Shown: piece by piece, positions 18,555 through 27,609 of the stretch
Numbering within the stretch: position 1 is the first letter of the stretch
How the letters are laid out: each line of letters starts with the position of its first letter
Source of the DNA: REEB95 sp963810055
Lineage (GTDB): Bacteria; Pseudomonadota; Alphaproteobacteria; ATCC43930; CGMCC-115725
Direction: 5' to 3'
Length of the DNA: 64,000 bases
Assembly (NCBI GenBank): GCA_963810055.1
Contig: CAWEME010000026.1
Span: 29,793-93,792, forward strand
Notes under the pieces: generated by a model
What the model saw: the letters and a program-made list of their open reading frames with translations, nothing else
What the model was told of the DNA's origin: nothing
Databases searched by the model: none
Made by a program: the position numbers and the translations under genes

Positions 18555-19249
18555 GTCCGGCCCGATCCGGCGTCGATGCCGGCGAGCGCGGATGAAGCCG
18601 CCGCCGCCTCGGCCGCGCGTTTTGTCGTACCCGATGCCGTCGCATCGGGCAGACCCTCGACGCTCACGCTCACGGTGAAGTGGCGCTTATGCGCCGGGCC
18701 TTTGGTTTCCACCGTGCGATAGACCGGCAGTTTCAGCCCGCGCGCCTGCGCCCATTCCTGCAATGCGGTCTTGGGATCGGAGAGCGGATGCTGCGCGGTC
18801 CGGAGCCGCTTGCCCCAGTTTTTCTCGACGAAGCGCCGCGCGGCCGAAAGCCCGCCGTCGATATAAAGCGCGGCGATCACCGCCTCGCACAGATCGGCCA
18901 GCACGCCGGGATTGTCGCGCATGTCGTTGTCGCTGGCCGCCGTCATATATTCCCCCAGGCCGATCTCCCTTGCGACATCGGTCAATGTCTCGCGGCGCAC
19001 CAAGGCCACGTGGCGGCGCGTCAATTCGCCCTCGTCGGCGTCGGGGAATCGCCGCCACAGCAATTCCGCGACGATGACGCCCAAGACCCGGTCGCCGAGG
19101 AATTCGAGCCGCTCGTAACCGTGCGGTTCGCGGCCTTGCCGCTTGGTCGCGCTCGGATGGATCAGCGCCTCGGCCAGGAGTCCGGGCGTGGCGAAACGAT
19201 GGCCGAGAGCCTTGGCGAGATCGCCCAAGGGATCGCCTCTTTCCGCCAT
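18551..19249 (-). CDS. rnc: Ribonuclease III
   Basis: RNase III cuts double-stranded RNA in rRNA processing and mRNA decay. From the ATG at 19249 the protein is 232 residues, with the catalytic signature ERLEFLGDRVLG (about residues 45-56), the second acidic cluster DLCEAVIAALYIDGG and a C-terminal double-stranded RNA binding domain (DPKTALQEWAQARG onward). A longer reading starts inside lepB and is rejected. It lies 16 bases after the lepB stop. Confidence 0.96.
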   Translation of the reverse strand: MAERGDPLGDLAKALGHRFATPGLLAEALIHPSATKRQGREPHGYERLEFLGDRVLGVIVAELLWRRFPDADEGELTRRHVALVRRETLTDVAREIGLGEYMTAASDNDMRDNPGVLADLCEAVIAALYIDGGLSAARRFVEKNWGKRLRTAQHPLSDPKTALQEWAQARGLKLPVYRTVETKGPAHKRHFTVSVSVEGLPDATASGTTKRAAEAAAASSALAGIDAGSGRT

Positions 19250-19265
19250 GCTCGATTTCCCGCGC

Positions 19266-20050
19266 CTAATGGATCGCCGAGAACAGCCGGTCGTAGCGGA
19301 TGGTGAACGGCCAATTCCAGACTTCCCACCACCGGGAATAGCCGTCGGTGGAGTAGAAGATGAACACGGCGCGGCCGACCAGGTTCTCGGCCGGCACATA
19401 GCCCACGCCGCTGTTGGGATCGCGGCTGTCGGAGGAATTGTCGCGGTTGTCGCCCATCATGAAGTAGTGGCCGGGCGGCACGGTGAAGACGCGGCGTGTT
19501 GTTCATGAAGCACAAGGAGGATTTGTCCGGGTCGCATTTGGACAAGTCCTCATTCACCTGCAATTCCGGGTGCTGCACGCCGTTGGGCAGGGTCTCGGTA
19601 TAAAGGGCGTAGGTCGCGCTGCGGCCGTTCTCGTCATACACGTAACTGCCGGCCTTCTCGCGCTTCACCGGCTGGCCGTTGATGTAGAGGACGACCGTCC
19701 TTCACCTGGATGGTGTCGCCGGGCAGCCCGATGATGCGCTTGATGAAGTCGATCGAGGGATCGTGCGGCAGCTTGAACACCACCACGTCGCCCCGCTTCG
19801 GCTCGGTGAAGAAGACGCGGCCGGGAATGAGCGGCAGGCCGAAAGGCAGCGAATACCGGCTGTAGCCATAGGAGAATTTCGAGACGAACAGATAATCGCC
19901 CACCAGCAAGGTGGGCACCATCGAGGCCGAGGGGATGCTGAACGGCTCGTAGAAGAAGGTGCGGATGAAGAGCGCGATGATGACGGCGTAGACGATCGTC
20001 TTTACCGTCTCGGCAACTCCGGAGGATGCCCGGCTCGATGATCTGCTCAT
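19266..20050 (-). CDS. lepB: Signal peptidase I (two frameshifts near 19497 and 19697)
   Basis: LepB removes signal peptides on the periplasmic face of the inner membrane. A membrane anchor (TIVYAVIIALFIRTFFYE) is followed by the catalytic serine S43 in IPSASMVPTL and lysine K104 in DFIKRIIGLPGD. The chain then jumps frame twice: after KDGR (rejoined as LYINGQPVKREKAG) and after FMNNTP (rejoined as VFTVPPGHYFMMGDNRDNS). Each is repaired by removing one base; the 785-base span equals 261 codons plus two bases. Essential gene, so sequence errors are likely. Confidence 0.92.
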
Positions 20051-20156
20051 GAAGGTAATCCGCCAACGCGCCGGGGGTGGAAGGTTGCGGGAAAGTCCGG
20101 AAACGGCGCGGCGACGATCAAGCCCAGACGGGGATGGGAAGTCAAGTGCGGCACCG

Positions 20157-20561
20157 TCACCGGACCTGCAATTCGGCGGTAATGACGACCAGGGCCTGGG
20201 CCAGCGGCGGCTCGTCGGTCAGCGTCAGGTCGATGCGCGCGTCCATGCCGGCCGGGATCATTTCCTTGAGGCGCTGGCTGGCGCCGCCGGTCAGCACCAG
20301 CGTCGGCCGGCCCGAAGGCGCGTTGACCACGCCCAAATCGCGCCAATAGACCCCTTTGCGAAATCCGGTGCCGAGCGCCTTGGCGCAAGCCTCCTTGGCG
20401 GCGAAACGCTTGGCGTAACTCGCTATGCGGTCGGCGCGGCGCTCGGAGCGTTGACGCTCGGCCGGGGTGAAGATGCGGTTGAGGAAGCGCTCGCCGAACC
20501 GCTCGATGGCATGTTCGATGCGGCGGATGTCGATCAGATCGCTGCCGACGCCGAGGATCAT
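20157..20561 (-). CDS. acpS: Holo-[acyl-carrier-protein] synthase
   Basis: AcpS attaches 4'-phosphopantetheine to acyl carrier protein. From the ATG at 20561 the protein has 134 residues, with the metal-binding motif GVGSDLIDIRRIE and the second motif RFAAKEACAKALGTG. The start overlaps the restored pdxJ stop by one base (TGATG). The pdxJ-acpS-lepB order is standard. Confidence 0.95.
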   Translation of the reverse strand: MILGVGSDLIDIRRIEHAIERFGERFLNRIFTPAERQRSERRADRIASYAKRFAAKEACAKALGTGFRKGVYWRDLGVVNAPSGRPTLVLTGGASQRLKEMIPAGMDARIDLTLTDEPPLAQALVVITAELQVR

Positions 20562-21325
20562 CAGGCGCTTTTCTCCCCTTGGCTCTCGCTCCGGGCCTTG
20601 TCCATCAGCGGCGCGCATGCGTTTGACCGCGCTGTCGAGGCCGCTGAAGATCGCCTCGCCGATCAGGAAATGGCCGATATTGAGCTCGACGATCGTGGGG
20701 ATGGCGGCAATCGGCCCCACATTGTCGAAGCCCAGCCCATGGCCGGCATGGCATTCGAGGCCGAGGGATTCCGCCATCGCCGCCGCATCGACCGAGGCGC
20801 CGCAATTCGCGTTCGCGCGATGCGCCAACCGCGTCGCAATAGGCCCCGGTATGCAATTCGACCACCGGCGCGCCCAACTGCTTGGCCGCCTCGAGCTGTC
20901 TGTTCCTCGGGATCGATGAACAGCGAGACGCGGATGCCCACGGCGCCAAGTCTGGCGACGACGGGCAAGAGGCGTTCGGCCGCGCCCGCGGCGTCGAGCC
21001 CGCCCTCGGTGGTGAGCTCGTTGCGCCGCTCCGGCACCAGGCAGGCGGCATGCGGCTTGTGCCGGAGCGCGATTTCGAGCATCGGCTCGGTCGCCGCCAT
21101 TTCGAGATTGAGCGGCACCGACAGCTCGCGCGCCAGACGCGCAATGTCGTCGTCGGAGATGTGGCGGCGGTCTTCGCGCAGATGGGCGGTGATGCCGTCG
21201 GCGCCGGCCTGGGCCGCCAACCGGGCGGCGCGCACCGGATCGGGATGCCGCCCGCCGCGCGCGTTGCGGATGGTGGCGACGTGATCGATGTTGACGCCAA
21301 GGCGGAGCGGACGCTTTTCAATCAT
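20561..21325 (-). CDS. pdxJ: Pyridoxine 5'-phosphate synthase PdxJ (three frameshifts near 20617, 20797, 20899)
   Basis: PdxJ condenses deoxyxylulose 5-phosphate with 3-amino-2-oxopropyl phosphate to make pyridoxine phosphate. The N-terminus (LRLGVNIDHVATIRNARGG) and phosphate-binding parts (ADGITAHLREDRRHI, FIDPE) are intact in one frame. The middle (RQLEAAKQLGAPVVELHTG), the following GHGLGFDNVGPIAAIP and NIGHFLIGEAIFSGL, and the final MDKARSESQGEK each lie in another frame. Removing one base at each of the three sites gives a single 253-residue chain of family length, ending in TGA next to the acpS ATG. Confidence 0.9.
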
Positions 21326-21335
21326 GCTGGACCCG

Positions 21336-23480
21336 TCACCCGCGCGCGCGTTCCACCGAGTTGATTACCGGGGTCGCCCTGAGCGCGGCGATGATATTGG
21401 TCAGGTGGCGCACGCTTTGCACCTCGATGTCAACCAGCAGCTCGAAGAAATCCTGCGAACGGTTGGTGATCTTGAGGTTGGTGATGTTGCCGCCGCTCTT
21501 GCCGATCACCGTCGTCAGGCTGCCCAGGCTGCCGGGCTCGTTGCCGATGGTGACGGCGATGCGGCCGAGATGGACGTGCTCGGTGTCGCCTTCCTCGTCC
21601 CAGGCGACGTCGAGCCAGCGATCCGGCGTGTCGGCGAAGGTGTCGAGGGTTTCGCAATCGATGGTGTGGATGGTCACGCCCTTGCCGGTCGTCACGATGC
21701 CGACGATGCGGTCGCCGGGCAGCGGGTGGCAGCAGCCGGCGAAATGCACCGCCATGCCCGGAATCAGGCCGCGGATCGGCACCGCGTTCTTCGATTCCGT
21801 CTTCTTGCCCTTGGCGCGGGGCTTGAGCGCCACCACCTTGCTGGAGCGCGCTTCCTCCTTGGGCGGGAAGATGGCGTGGACCACCTCGCGCCCGGTGTGC
21901 ATCCCCTCGCCCACCGCGACATACAAATCCTCGCGCGTGTCGCAATCGAATTTCTTCAGCACCTGGTCGAGCGCCTTCTCGGCGAATTCGTGGTCTTCCT
22001 GGCGGAAGGCCTTTTGCAGGATGGCCTTGCCGAGGTCGAGATATTGCTGGCGTTGCTGGGTGCGGATGAAGCGGCGGATGCGCGCCCGCGCCTTGCCGGT
22101 GACGACGAAGCGTTCCCAGGTGGGCGACGGCGTCTGCGCCTTCGAGGTCACCACATCGACCTGATCGCCGTTGGACAGCTCGGTCCTGAGCGGCACCAGC
22201 CGCCCGTTGATCTTGGCGCCGACGCAGGTGTCGCCGATCTCGGAATGGACGGCATAGGCGAAATCGACCGCGCAGGCGCCGCGCGGCAACTGGATCAGAT
22301 CGCCCTTGGGCGTGAAGCAGAAGACCTGGTCCTGGTACATCTCGAGCTTGGTGTGCTCGAGGAATTCCTGCGGGTCCGAGGCGTGTTCGAGGATGTCCAG
22401 CAACTCGCGCAGCCAGCGGTATTGCGGGCCCTCGGTCTTGGGCGCGCCTTCCTTGTAGACCCAATGCGCGGCGACGCCGAGTTCGGCCACCTCGTGCATT
22501 TCGGGCGTGCGGATCTGGACCTCGATGCGCTGGCGTTGCGGCCCGATCACGCCGGTGTGGAGCGAGCGGTAATTGTTCGGCTTCGGCGTCGAGATGTAAT
22601 CCTTGAAGCGCCCGGGCACCACCGGATAGTGGCTGTGCAGCACGCCGAGCGCGTGATAGCACGCCGCCACGTCCGGCACGACGACGCGAAAGGCCATGAT
22701 GTCGGACAATTGCTCGAAGCCGACGTTCTTCTTCTGCATCTTGCGCCAGATGGAATAGATCGTCTTTTCGCGCCCCGAGACCTGGGCGTCGATGCCGGCC
22801 TCCTTCAGCTTGGCCTGCAATTCGTCGATGATGTGGCCGACCAGGTCGCCGCCTTTTTCCCGGAGAAAATTCAGCCGGGTCATGAGGCTTTCGCGCTCGG
22901 CGGGATAAAGCTCGGCGAAGGCCAAGTCCTCGAGCTCGTCCTTCATCTTGTTCATGCCGATGCGCTCGGCCAGCGGCCCGTAGATTTCCATGGTCTCGCG
23001 CGCGATGCGCCGGCGCTTTTCCTCGTCCTTGATGAAATGGAGCGTGCGCATGTTGTGGAGGCGGTCCGCGAGCTTGACCAGCAGCACGCGGATGTCCTCG
23101 GACATCGCCAGCACCAGCTTGCGGAAATTCTCCGCCTGCTTGGTCTGGTCGGATTGCAGCTCCAGGCGCGACAGCTTGGTCACGCCATCGACGAGTCGTG
23201 CGATTTCGGGGCCGAACAGCTTCTCGATCTCCTCGAGCGTCGCCAGCGTGTCCTCGACCGTGTCGTGCAGCAGGCCGGTGATGATCGAGGCGGTGTCGAG
23301 CTTCATGCCGGACAGGATGCCGGCGACCTCGACGGTGTGGGAGAAATAGGGATCGCCCGAAGCGCGCTTCTGCGAGCCATGCGCTTTCATCGAGAACACA
23401 TAGGCGCGGTTGATCGCGTCTTCGTTGGCCGACGGATCGTAGGCCTTAACGCGCTCGACCAGTTCGAATTGGCGCATCAT
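21336..23480 (-). CDS. rsh: Bifunctional (p)ppGpp synthetase/hydrolase (Rsh)
   Basis: Rsh makes and degrades the stringent alarmone (p)ppGpp. The 714 residues show an HD hydrolase domain with H72-D73 in GLLHDTVED, a synthetase domain (SGREKTIYSIWRKMQKK, NYRSLHTGV), a TGS domain (about 385-450) and a C-terminal ACT domain. An intact HD motif suggests that both activities are present. It lies between rpoZ and pdxJ, the usual alphaproteobacterial place. Confidence 0.96.
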   Translation of the reverse strand: MMRQFELVERVKAYDPSANEDAINRAYVFSMKAHGSQKRASGDPYFSHTVEVAGILSGMKLDTASIITGLLHDTVEDTLATLEEIEKLFGPEIARLVDGVTKLSRLELQSDQTKQAENFRKLVLAMSEDIRVLLVKLADRLHNMRTLHFIKDEEKRRRIARETMEIYGPLAERIGMNKMKDELEDLAFAELYPAERESLMTRLNFLREKGGDLVGHIIDELQAKLKEAGIDAQVSGREKTIYSIWRKMQKKNVGFEQLSDIMAFRVVVPDVAACYHALGVLHSHYPVVPGRFKDYISTPKPNNYRSLHTGVIGPQRQRIEVQIRTPEMHEVAELGVAAHWVYKEGAPKTEGPQYRWLRELLDILEHASDPQEFLEHTKLEMYQDQVFCFTPKGDLIQLPRGACAVDFAYAVHSEIGDTCVGAKINGRLVPLRTELSNGDQVDVVTSKAQTPSPTWERFVVTGKARARIRRFIRTQQRQQYLDLGKAILQKAFRQEDHEFAEKALDQVLKKFDCDTREDLYVAVGEGMHTGREVVHAIFPPKEEARSSKVVALKPRAKGKKTESKNAVPIRGLIPGMAVHFAGCCHPLPGDRIVGIVTTGKGVTIHTIDCETLDTFADTPDRWLDVAWDEEGDTEHVHLGRIAVTIGNEPGSLGSLTTVIGKSGGNITNLKITNRSQDFFELLVDIEVQSVRHLTNIIAALRATPVINSVERARG

Positions 23481-23566
23481 CGCGGGTTACTCCGCCGCCC
23501 CCATCGGGCGGCGTTCGGGCGCGAAACGACCGGCGATGAGGCGGGTCGCGCGCCAGCCGTCATCGA

Positions 23567-24049
23567 TCAGTTCGCATCCTTGTCTTGGGATTCGTCGGGT
23601 TTCTCGTCCCCGTCGATGTCGGGCATGTCCTCGCCGTTCAATCCGACGGCTTCGTCCTCGGCGACTTCCATCACGTCTTTCTGCAAATCCTCGTCCACCG
23701 CCTCCTCGCCGCCGGTGGCGGGCGCGGTTTCGCTTTCGTTGCCGGCGACGGAGGTGATGTCGGCGCCGGCGCCGAGTTGCGCGCCCAATTCGATGTCCTG
23801 ATCGTCCTCGGGCTCGTCGAGCTCGACGCGCTTCTGCATGCCCTTGATCAGGTTTTCCTGAAGCTGGTCGAGCACGATGGTCTCGTCGGCGATCTCGCGC
23901 AGCGCCACGACCGGGTTCTTGTCGTTATCGCGGTCGAGCGTGAGTTGCGCGCCGCCGGTGATGTCGCGGGCGCGTTGCGCCGACAGCAACACCAGCTCGA
24001 AACGGTTGGGAACCTTGAGAATGCAGTCTTCGACGGTAACGCGCGCCAT
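23567..24049 (-). CDS. rpoZ: RNA polymerase omega subunit with long acidic tail
   Basis: Omega helps to fold beta-prime. The first 75 residues match the family (MARVTVEDCILKVPNRFELV, NPVVALREIADETI). From about residue 78 to 160 the chain is very acidic (repeated D/E with a few G/A/T), about double the size of E. coli omega. Acidic tails occur in alphaproteobacterial omega, but this one is long. The 86 bases to rsh hold no gene. Confidence 0.95.
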   Translation of the reverse strand: MARVTVEDCILKVPNRFELVLLSAQRARDITGGAQLTLDRDNDKNPVVALREIADETIVLDQLQENLIKGMQKRVELDEPEDDQDIELGAQLGAGADITSVAGNESETAPATGGEEAVDEDLQKDVMEVAEDEAVGLNGEDMPDIDGDEKPDESQDKDAN

Positions 24050-24084
24050 GAAAGGATATCTCCGGAAATTGCCTGTCTCTTATT

Positions 24085-24113
24085 ACTATATGGGGTGTTT
24101 TATTGCACCGCAA
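24085..24113 (-). promoter_or_regulatory. Putative promoter of rpoZ-rsh
   Basis: Minus strand TTGCGG (24113-24108), 17-base spacer, TATAGT (24090-24085), about 36 bases ahead of the rpoZ start. A strong housekeeping-type match, predicted from sequence only. Confidence 0.5.
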
Positions 24114-24143
24114 CAGGCGCTTGGCTGGAATCGGCGGTAATAC

Positions 24144-25436
24144 TTACCCGGCCAGGGCGATATTCCGGCCATGGACCGGCGCCGGTTCGCTTCCAGCCAT
24201 CGCCCGGCGGCAGATTTCTTCGAACAATGCCGCCACGCGGCGATTGGAAAACCGCTTGAGGATGAAGATATAGGCCTCTTCGGCGAGAGCGGCGCCATCC
24301 TCGGGACGGTCGAGCAGGTCCAACACCGAAGCCGCGAAATCCGAAGGATTGTCGGCGCGGCGGTAATGCCGCCCGGCCTCGAGCGGCAGTCCCTCGACGC
24401 CGATGGAGGTCGAGACCACGGGGCGGCGCATGGCCATCGCTTCGTAGATCTTGATGCGCGTGCCGCCGCCGACGCGCAGCGGCACGATATAGACGTTGGC
24501 CGCGCGGACGAAGGGCCGGATGTCCTCGACCAGGCCGGTGAAGCGCCAGTTGAGCCCGCGCCGCGCCGCTTCGGCCACCAGATCCGGCGGCGGGTTGCGC
24601 CCCACCACGGTCAGGCGCGCCGAGGGCCGCGAAGCGGCGATCAGCGGCCAGATATCCGCCATGCAATAACGCATGGCGTCGACATTGGCGGGCCAATCCA
24701 TCGAGCCGGTGAAGACCAGCTCGCCGCCCGCCTCCCCGATGCCGGACGGAGCCGGACCGGGATCGGCGGCGAAGTAATCGAAATCGACGCCGGTCGGGAT
24801 GGATTCCCCGCCGCGCACGCCGTAATTCTCGACGAAGAAAGCGAGATCGCGCTCGGAGACCGCGATCACCTTGTCGAAGGCCGGCAGCCAGCGCGCCTCG
24901 AACGCCGCCATCTTGCGGCGCTGGCCGCGCCATACCGCGCGCCGGACGAAATTGCCGGCGTGGCGCGCATGGCGCGCGAAAATCTCGGCCTCGATGTTGT
25001 GGGTGAACAGCACGGAACGCGGCGGCGGCGTTTTGAACAGAACGGCCGAATGAACGAAATCGGCCACCACCACGTCGAAGCCTTCGCCTAGCAACGCCGA
25101 AACCACCGCCTTGCCTTCCTCCGAACGGTCGCTGGCCACCGAAACCGGCAGCGGGCCGAACAGCGCGGTGCAGCGCCGCAGCGTCGCGAGCGGACCCGTC
25201 TTGGCGCGTCCGCCCGGCCAGGCGACGAAGCGGTCGCAGATTTGGGCGATGTCCGGAGCGAAACGCTGGGCTTCGCCGGGCGCGGCCGGGGAAGCGAGCG
25301 TGATGTCGAAGAACCCGCCCTTCATCCGGCGCAGAATGCCGGTGGTGCGGATCTTGCCGCCGGCATCCGCCGGAAACAGGAATTGCGGCGAGACGAAAAG
25401 CAGACGCGGCCGGATTTGCGGGACGATCGTGTCCAT
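24144..25436 (-). CDS. Family 4 glycosyltransferase (GT-B fold)
   Basis: The 430-residue protein has the two Rossmann domains of GT-B enzymes: an N-terminal acceptor domain (LLFVSPQFLFPADAGGKIRT) and a C-terminal nucleotide-sugar domain with VFTGSMDWPANVDAM, LTVVGRNPP and the E-x7-E region in KIYEAMAMRRPVVST. It begins 13 bases after the AlgD-type dehydrogenase stop, so the two probably act in one exopolysaccharide or glycan pathway, perhaps using GDP-mannuronate or a product of it. Donor and acceptor cannot be told. Confidence 0.85.
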   Translation of the reverse strand: MDTIVPQIRPRLLFVSPQFLFPADAGGKIRTTGILRRMKGGFFDITLASPAAPGEAQRFAPDIAQICDRFVAWPGGRAKTGPLATLRRCTALFGPLPVSVASDRSEEGKAVVSALLGEGFDVVVADFVHSAVLFKTPPPRSVLFTHNIEAEIFARHARHAGNFVRRAVWRGQRRKMAAFEARWLPAFDKVIAVSERDLAFFVENYGVRGGESIPTGVDFDYFAADPGPAPSGIGEAGGELVFTGSMDWPANVDAMRYCMADIWPLIAASRPSARLTVVGRNPPPDLVAEAARRGLNWRFTGLVEDIRPFVRAANVYIVPLRVGGGTRIKIYEAMAMRRPVVSTSIGVEGLPLEAGRHYRRADNPSDFAASVLDLLDRPEDGAALAEEAYIFILKRFSNRRVAALFEEICRRAMAGSEPAPVHGRNIALAG

Positions 25437-25449
25437 CAGCGCAAATCCA

Positions 25450-26763
25450 TCAACACAGCGACTGGTAAGCCACGCCAGGCTGCTCGCGCAGTTCCTTGAT
25501 GCCCTGGAGATCGAGCACCGGGCGGCCGGCGTGATGGGCCTTCACCTGCTCGATGTCGGCGCGCGAAGCGTGGCCGATGACGATGATCGCCGCGCCTTCG
25601 AGCGCATGAACCAGATCGGGCGACAGCAGCCGCTCGAAATGCGGGATCTCCTGGTCGATGAATTCGCGGTTCTTGCCCAGGAGCTTCGCGGCATGGACGT
25701 TGCGGTCGAAGATCGCGAGCTCGTAGCCCTTGCCGATCAGCCTTTCGGCCAGATAGACGAAGGGTGAATCGCGCAGATCGTCGGTACCGGGCTTGAAGGC
25801 GAGACCCAGCAGCGCCACCTTGCCGCGCTTGTGCTTCAAGACGGCATCGAGCGCGCGGGCGATGTGCGCTTCGTTGGCCGCCAAAACATGCGACAGGAAA
25901 GGCAAATCGAGATCGCGCGCCTTGGCGAGCGCGGCCAGCCCCGCCACGTCCTTGGGCAGGCACGAGCCGCCGAAGGCGAAGCCGGGCCGCAGATAGGCGG
26001 GGGAAATGTTGAGCTGGCGGTCCTCGCAGAAGACGCGCATCGCCTCTTGCGGGTCGATGCCCAGGCTCTTCAGCAGCACGCCGGCCTCGTTGGCGAAGGT
26101 GATCTTGACCGCATGGAAGGCGTTGGACAGGCACTTCACGGATTCGGCGATGGCGGTGGATGTCCGGATGAAAGGCGCGTTAATTCCGCGATAAAGCTCC
26201 TCGACCGCGCGGTAGCCCGCTTCGCTCGGGCTGCCGGCGATGGTGAAGGGGGGATTGCGGAAATCCTTGACCGAGCAGCCTTCGCGCAGGAATTCGGGAT
26301 TGAAGGCGACCGCCAGGCCGCTGTCGCCCTCGCGGCCCGATTGCGCGTGGAGCGCGGGCAGGACGCGGCTTTCGGTGGTGCCGGGCGGCACGGTCGAGCG
26401 CAGCACCACGGTGTGCGGCCCGTTCTTGTGCCGGAGCGCGCGGCCGATATGGCCGACCACCGCGTCGAGCGCCGAGAGATCGGACGCGCCGTTGCCGTTC
26501 ATCGGCGTGCCGACGGAAATGAGCGAGATGTCGCTTTGCAGCACCGCGCCGTCGGCGTCGGAGGTGGCGCGCAGACGTCCGGCCTTGACCCCGGCCTGGA
26601 CCGCCTCGTCGATCCCCTCTTCCACCACCGGCGACAGGCCGCGGTTGAGCATCTCCACTTTACGCGGGTTGACGTCGACGCCGGTGACATCGTGGCCGAG
26701 CTCGGCGAAACACGCGGCCGAAACCGTGCCGACATAGCCCATGCCGAAAACCGAAATACGCAT
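25450..26763 (-). CDS. algD: GDP-mannose 6-dehydrogenase, AlgD type
   Basis: The enzyme oxidises a nucleotide-sugar C6 alcohol to the uronic acid with two NAD+. The 437 residues contain the N-terminal NAD-binding motif (VFGMGYVGTVSAACFAELGH), NPEFLREG, and the catalytic lysine K210 and cysteine C268 (FAFGGSCLPKDV), at the same numbers as in Pseudomonas AlgD. DDLRDSPFVYLAERLIGKGY and the RIFDRN-like IFDRNVHAAKL segment also follow AlgD rather than UDP-glucose dehydrogenase. No alginate polymerase genes are in the window, so the polymer is unknown. Specificity for GDP-mannose is inferred from resemblance. Confidence 0.85.
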   Translation of the reverse strand: MRISVFGMGYVGTVSAACFAELGHDVTGVDVNPRKVEMLNRGLSPVVEEGIDEAVQAGVKAGRLRATSDADGAVLQSDISLISVGTPMNGNGASDLSALDAVVGHIGRALRHKNGPHTVVLRSTVPPGTTESRVLPALHAQSGREGDSGLAVAFNPEFLREGCSVKDFRNPPFTIAGSPSEAGYRAVEELYRGINAPFIRTSTAIAESVKCLSNAFHAVKITFANEAGVLLKSLGIDPQEAMRVFCEDRQLNISPAYLRPGFAFGGSCLPKDVAGLAALAKARDLDLPFLSHVLAANEAHIARALDAVLKHKRGKVALLGLAFKPGTDDLRDSPFVYLAERLIGKGYELAIFDRNVHAAKLLGKNREFIDQEIPHFERLLSPDLVHALEGAAIIVIGHASRADIEQVKAHHAGRPVLDLQGIKELREQPGVAYQSLC

Positions 26764-26904
26764 GCGAAGCGCGCGCCCCTGGAAATGGGACCCCTAAAAC
26801 GGGTTAGCCCCGCCATTAAGCGGCTATTTCCTTAATATCGGGTGAGGGCGCGCGGGTAAGCTGGCAGGCCGCGGAAAGCTATGGTTAAGAAAACGTAACC
26901 CGGC
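26764..26904 (-). promoter_or_regulatory. Leader region of the algD-glycosyltransferase pair
   Basis: These 141 bases separate pyrE from algD. They contain ATGGTTAA at 26881-26888, part of an inverted GGTTA-N8-TAACC at 26883-26900, and two further TTAA sequences nearer algD. The motif recurs near the Lap genes. A hairpin (CTCGGA/TCCGAG) overlaps the pyrE end and may act as a weak terminator. Confidence 0.35.
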
Positions 26905-27609
26905 TCACTCGGAGGGGAATTCCGAGGCGCCGCCATGCGCCGCGGACCAATCAACCGGATTGTGCAGGAATTTCTCGACTTCGCGCATGGTCGCCTGATC
27001 GAAGCGGTTCTCTTCCTTCGCAATCTTCAGCACGTCCCACCAATTGGCGAGCGAGTGCATTTTGACGCCGATCTCCTTCATGATCGTCTCGCTCTGGGGA
27101 AAGATGCCGTAATGGAATATGACGAAGGCGTGCTCGACCACCACGCCGGCCTGGCGCAGCGCCTTGCAGAAATTGACCTTACTGCGGCCGTCGGTGGTCA
27201 GGTCCTCCACCAAAAGCGTGCGCGCGCCCTCGCGAAGATCGCCCTCGATCTGGGCGTTGCGGCCGAAGCCCTTGGGTTTCTTGCGCACATATTGCATCGG
27301 CAGCATCAGCCGGTCGGCGATCCAGGCGGCGAAGGGGATGCCGGCGGTCTCGCCGCCGGCTATGACGTCGATCGATTCGAATCCGATCTCGCGCAGCACG
27401 GTCGAGGTGGCGAATTCGACCAGCGTCTCGCGCACCCGGGGGTAGTAGATCAGTTTGCGGCAATCGATATAGACCGGGCTCGCCCAGCCCGAGGTGAAGA
27501 TGAACGGCTTATCAGCGTTGAAATTGATCGCGCCGACCTCGAGCAAAATGCGCGAGGTGACCTGCTGGATCACGCTGCGATCGGGGAATGCGGCGACGCC
27601 GAGGCTCAT
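26905..27609 (-). CDS. pyrE: Orotate phosphoribosyltransferase
   Basis: PyrE joins orotate to PRPP to make OMP. The 234 residues have the type I PRTase motif TLLVEDLTTDGRS, the orotate-binding KPFIFTSGWASPVYIDCR and an alphaproteobacterial-style long C-terminus (ENRFDQATMREVEKFL). It overlaps the XRE regulator by four bases and is the last gene of the pyrK-pyrD-M20-XRE-pyrE string, which is unusual company for pyrE. Confidence 0.94.
   Translation of the reverse strand: MSLGVAAFPDRSVIQQVTSRILLEVGAINFNADKPFIFTSGWASPVYIDCRKLIYYPRVRETLVEFATSTVLREIGFESIDVIAGGETAGIPFAAWIADRLMLPMQYVRKKPKGFGRNAQIEGDLREGARTLLVEDLTTDGRSKVNFCKALRQAGVVVEHAFVIFHYGIFPQSETIMKEIGVKMHSLANWWDVLKIAKEENRFDQATMREVEKFLHNPVDWSAAHGGASEFPSE

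Noticed and set aside
20157..20828. A PdxJ-AcpS fusion protein
   Set aside because: The end of pdxJ and acpS are in one frame only because of a one-base insertion near 20617; removing it gives a TGA that overlaps the acpS ATG, the normal arrangement.
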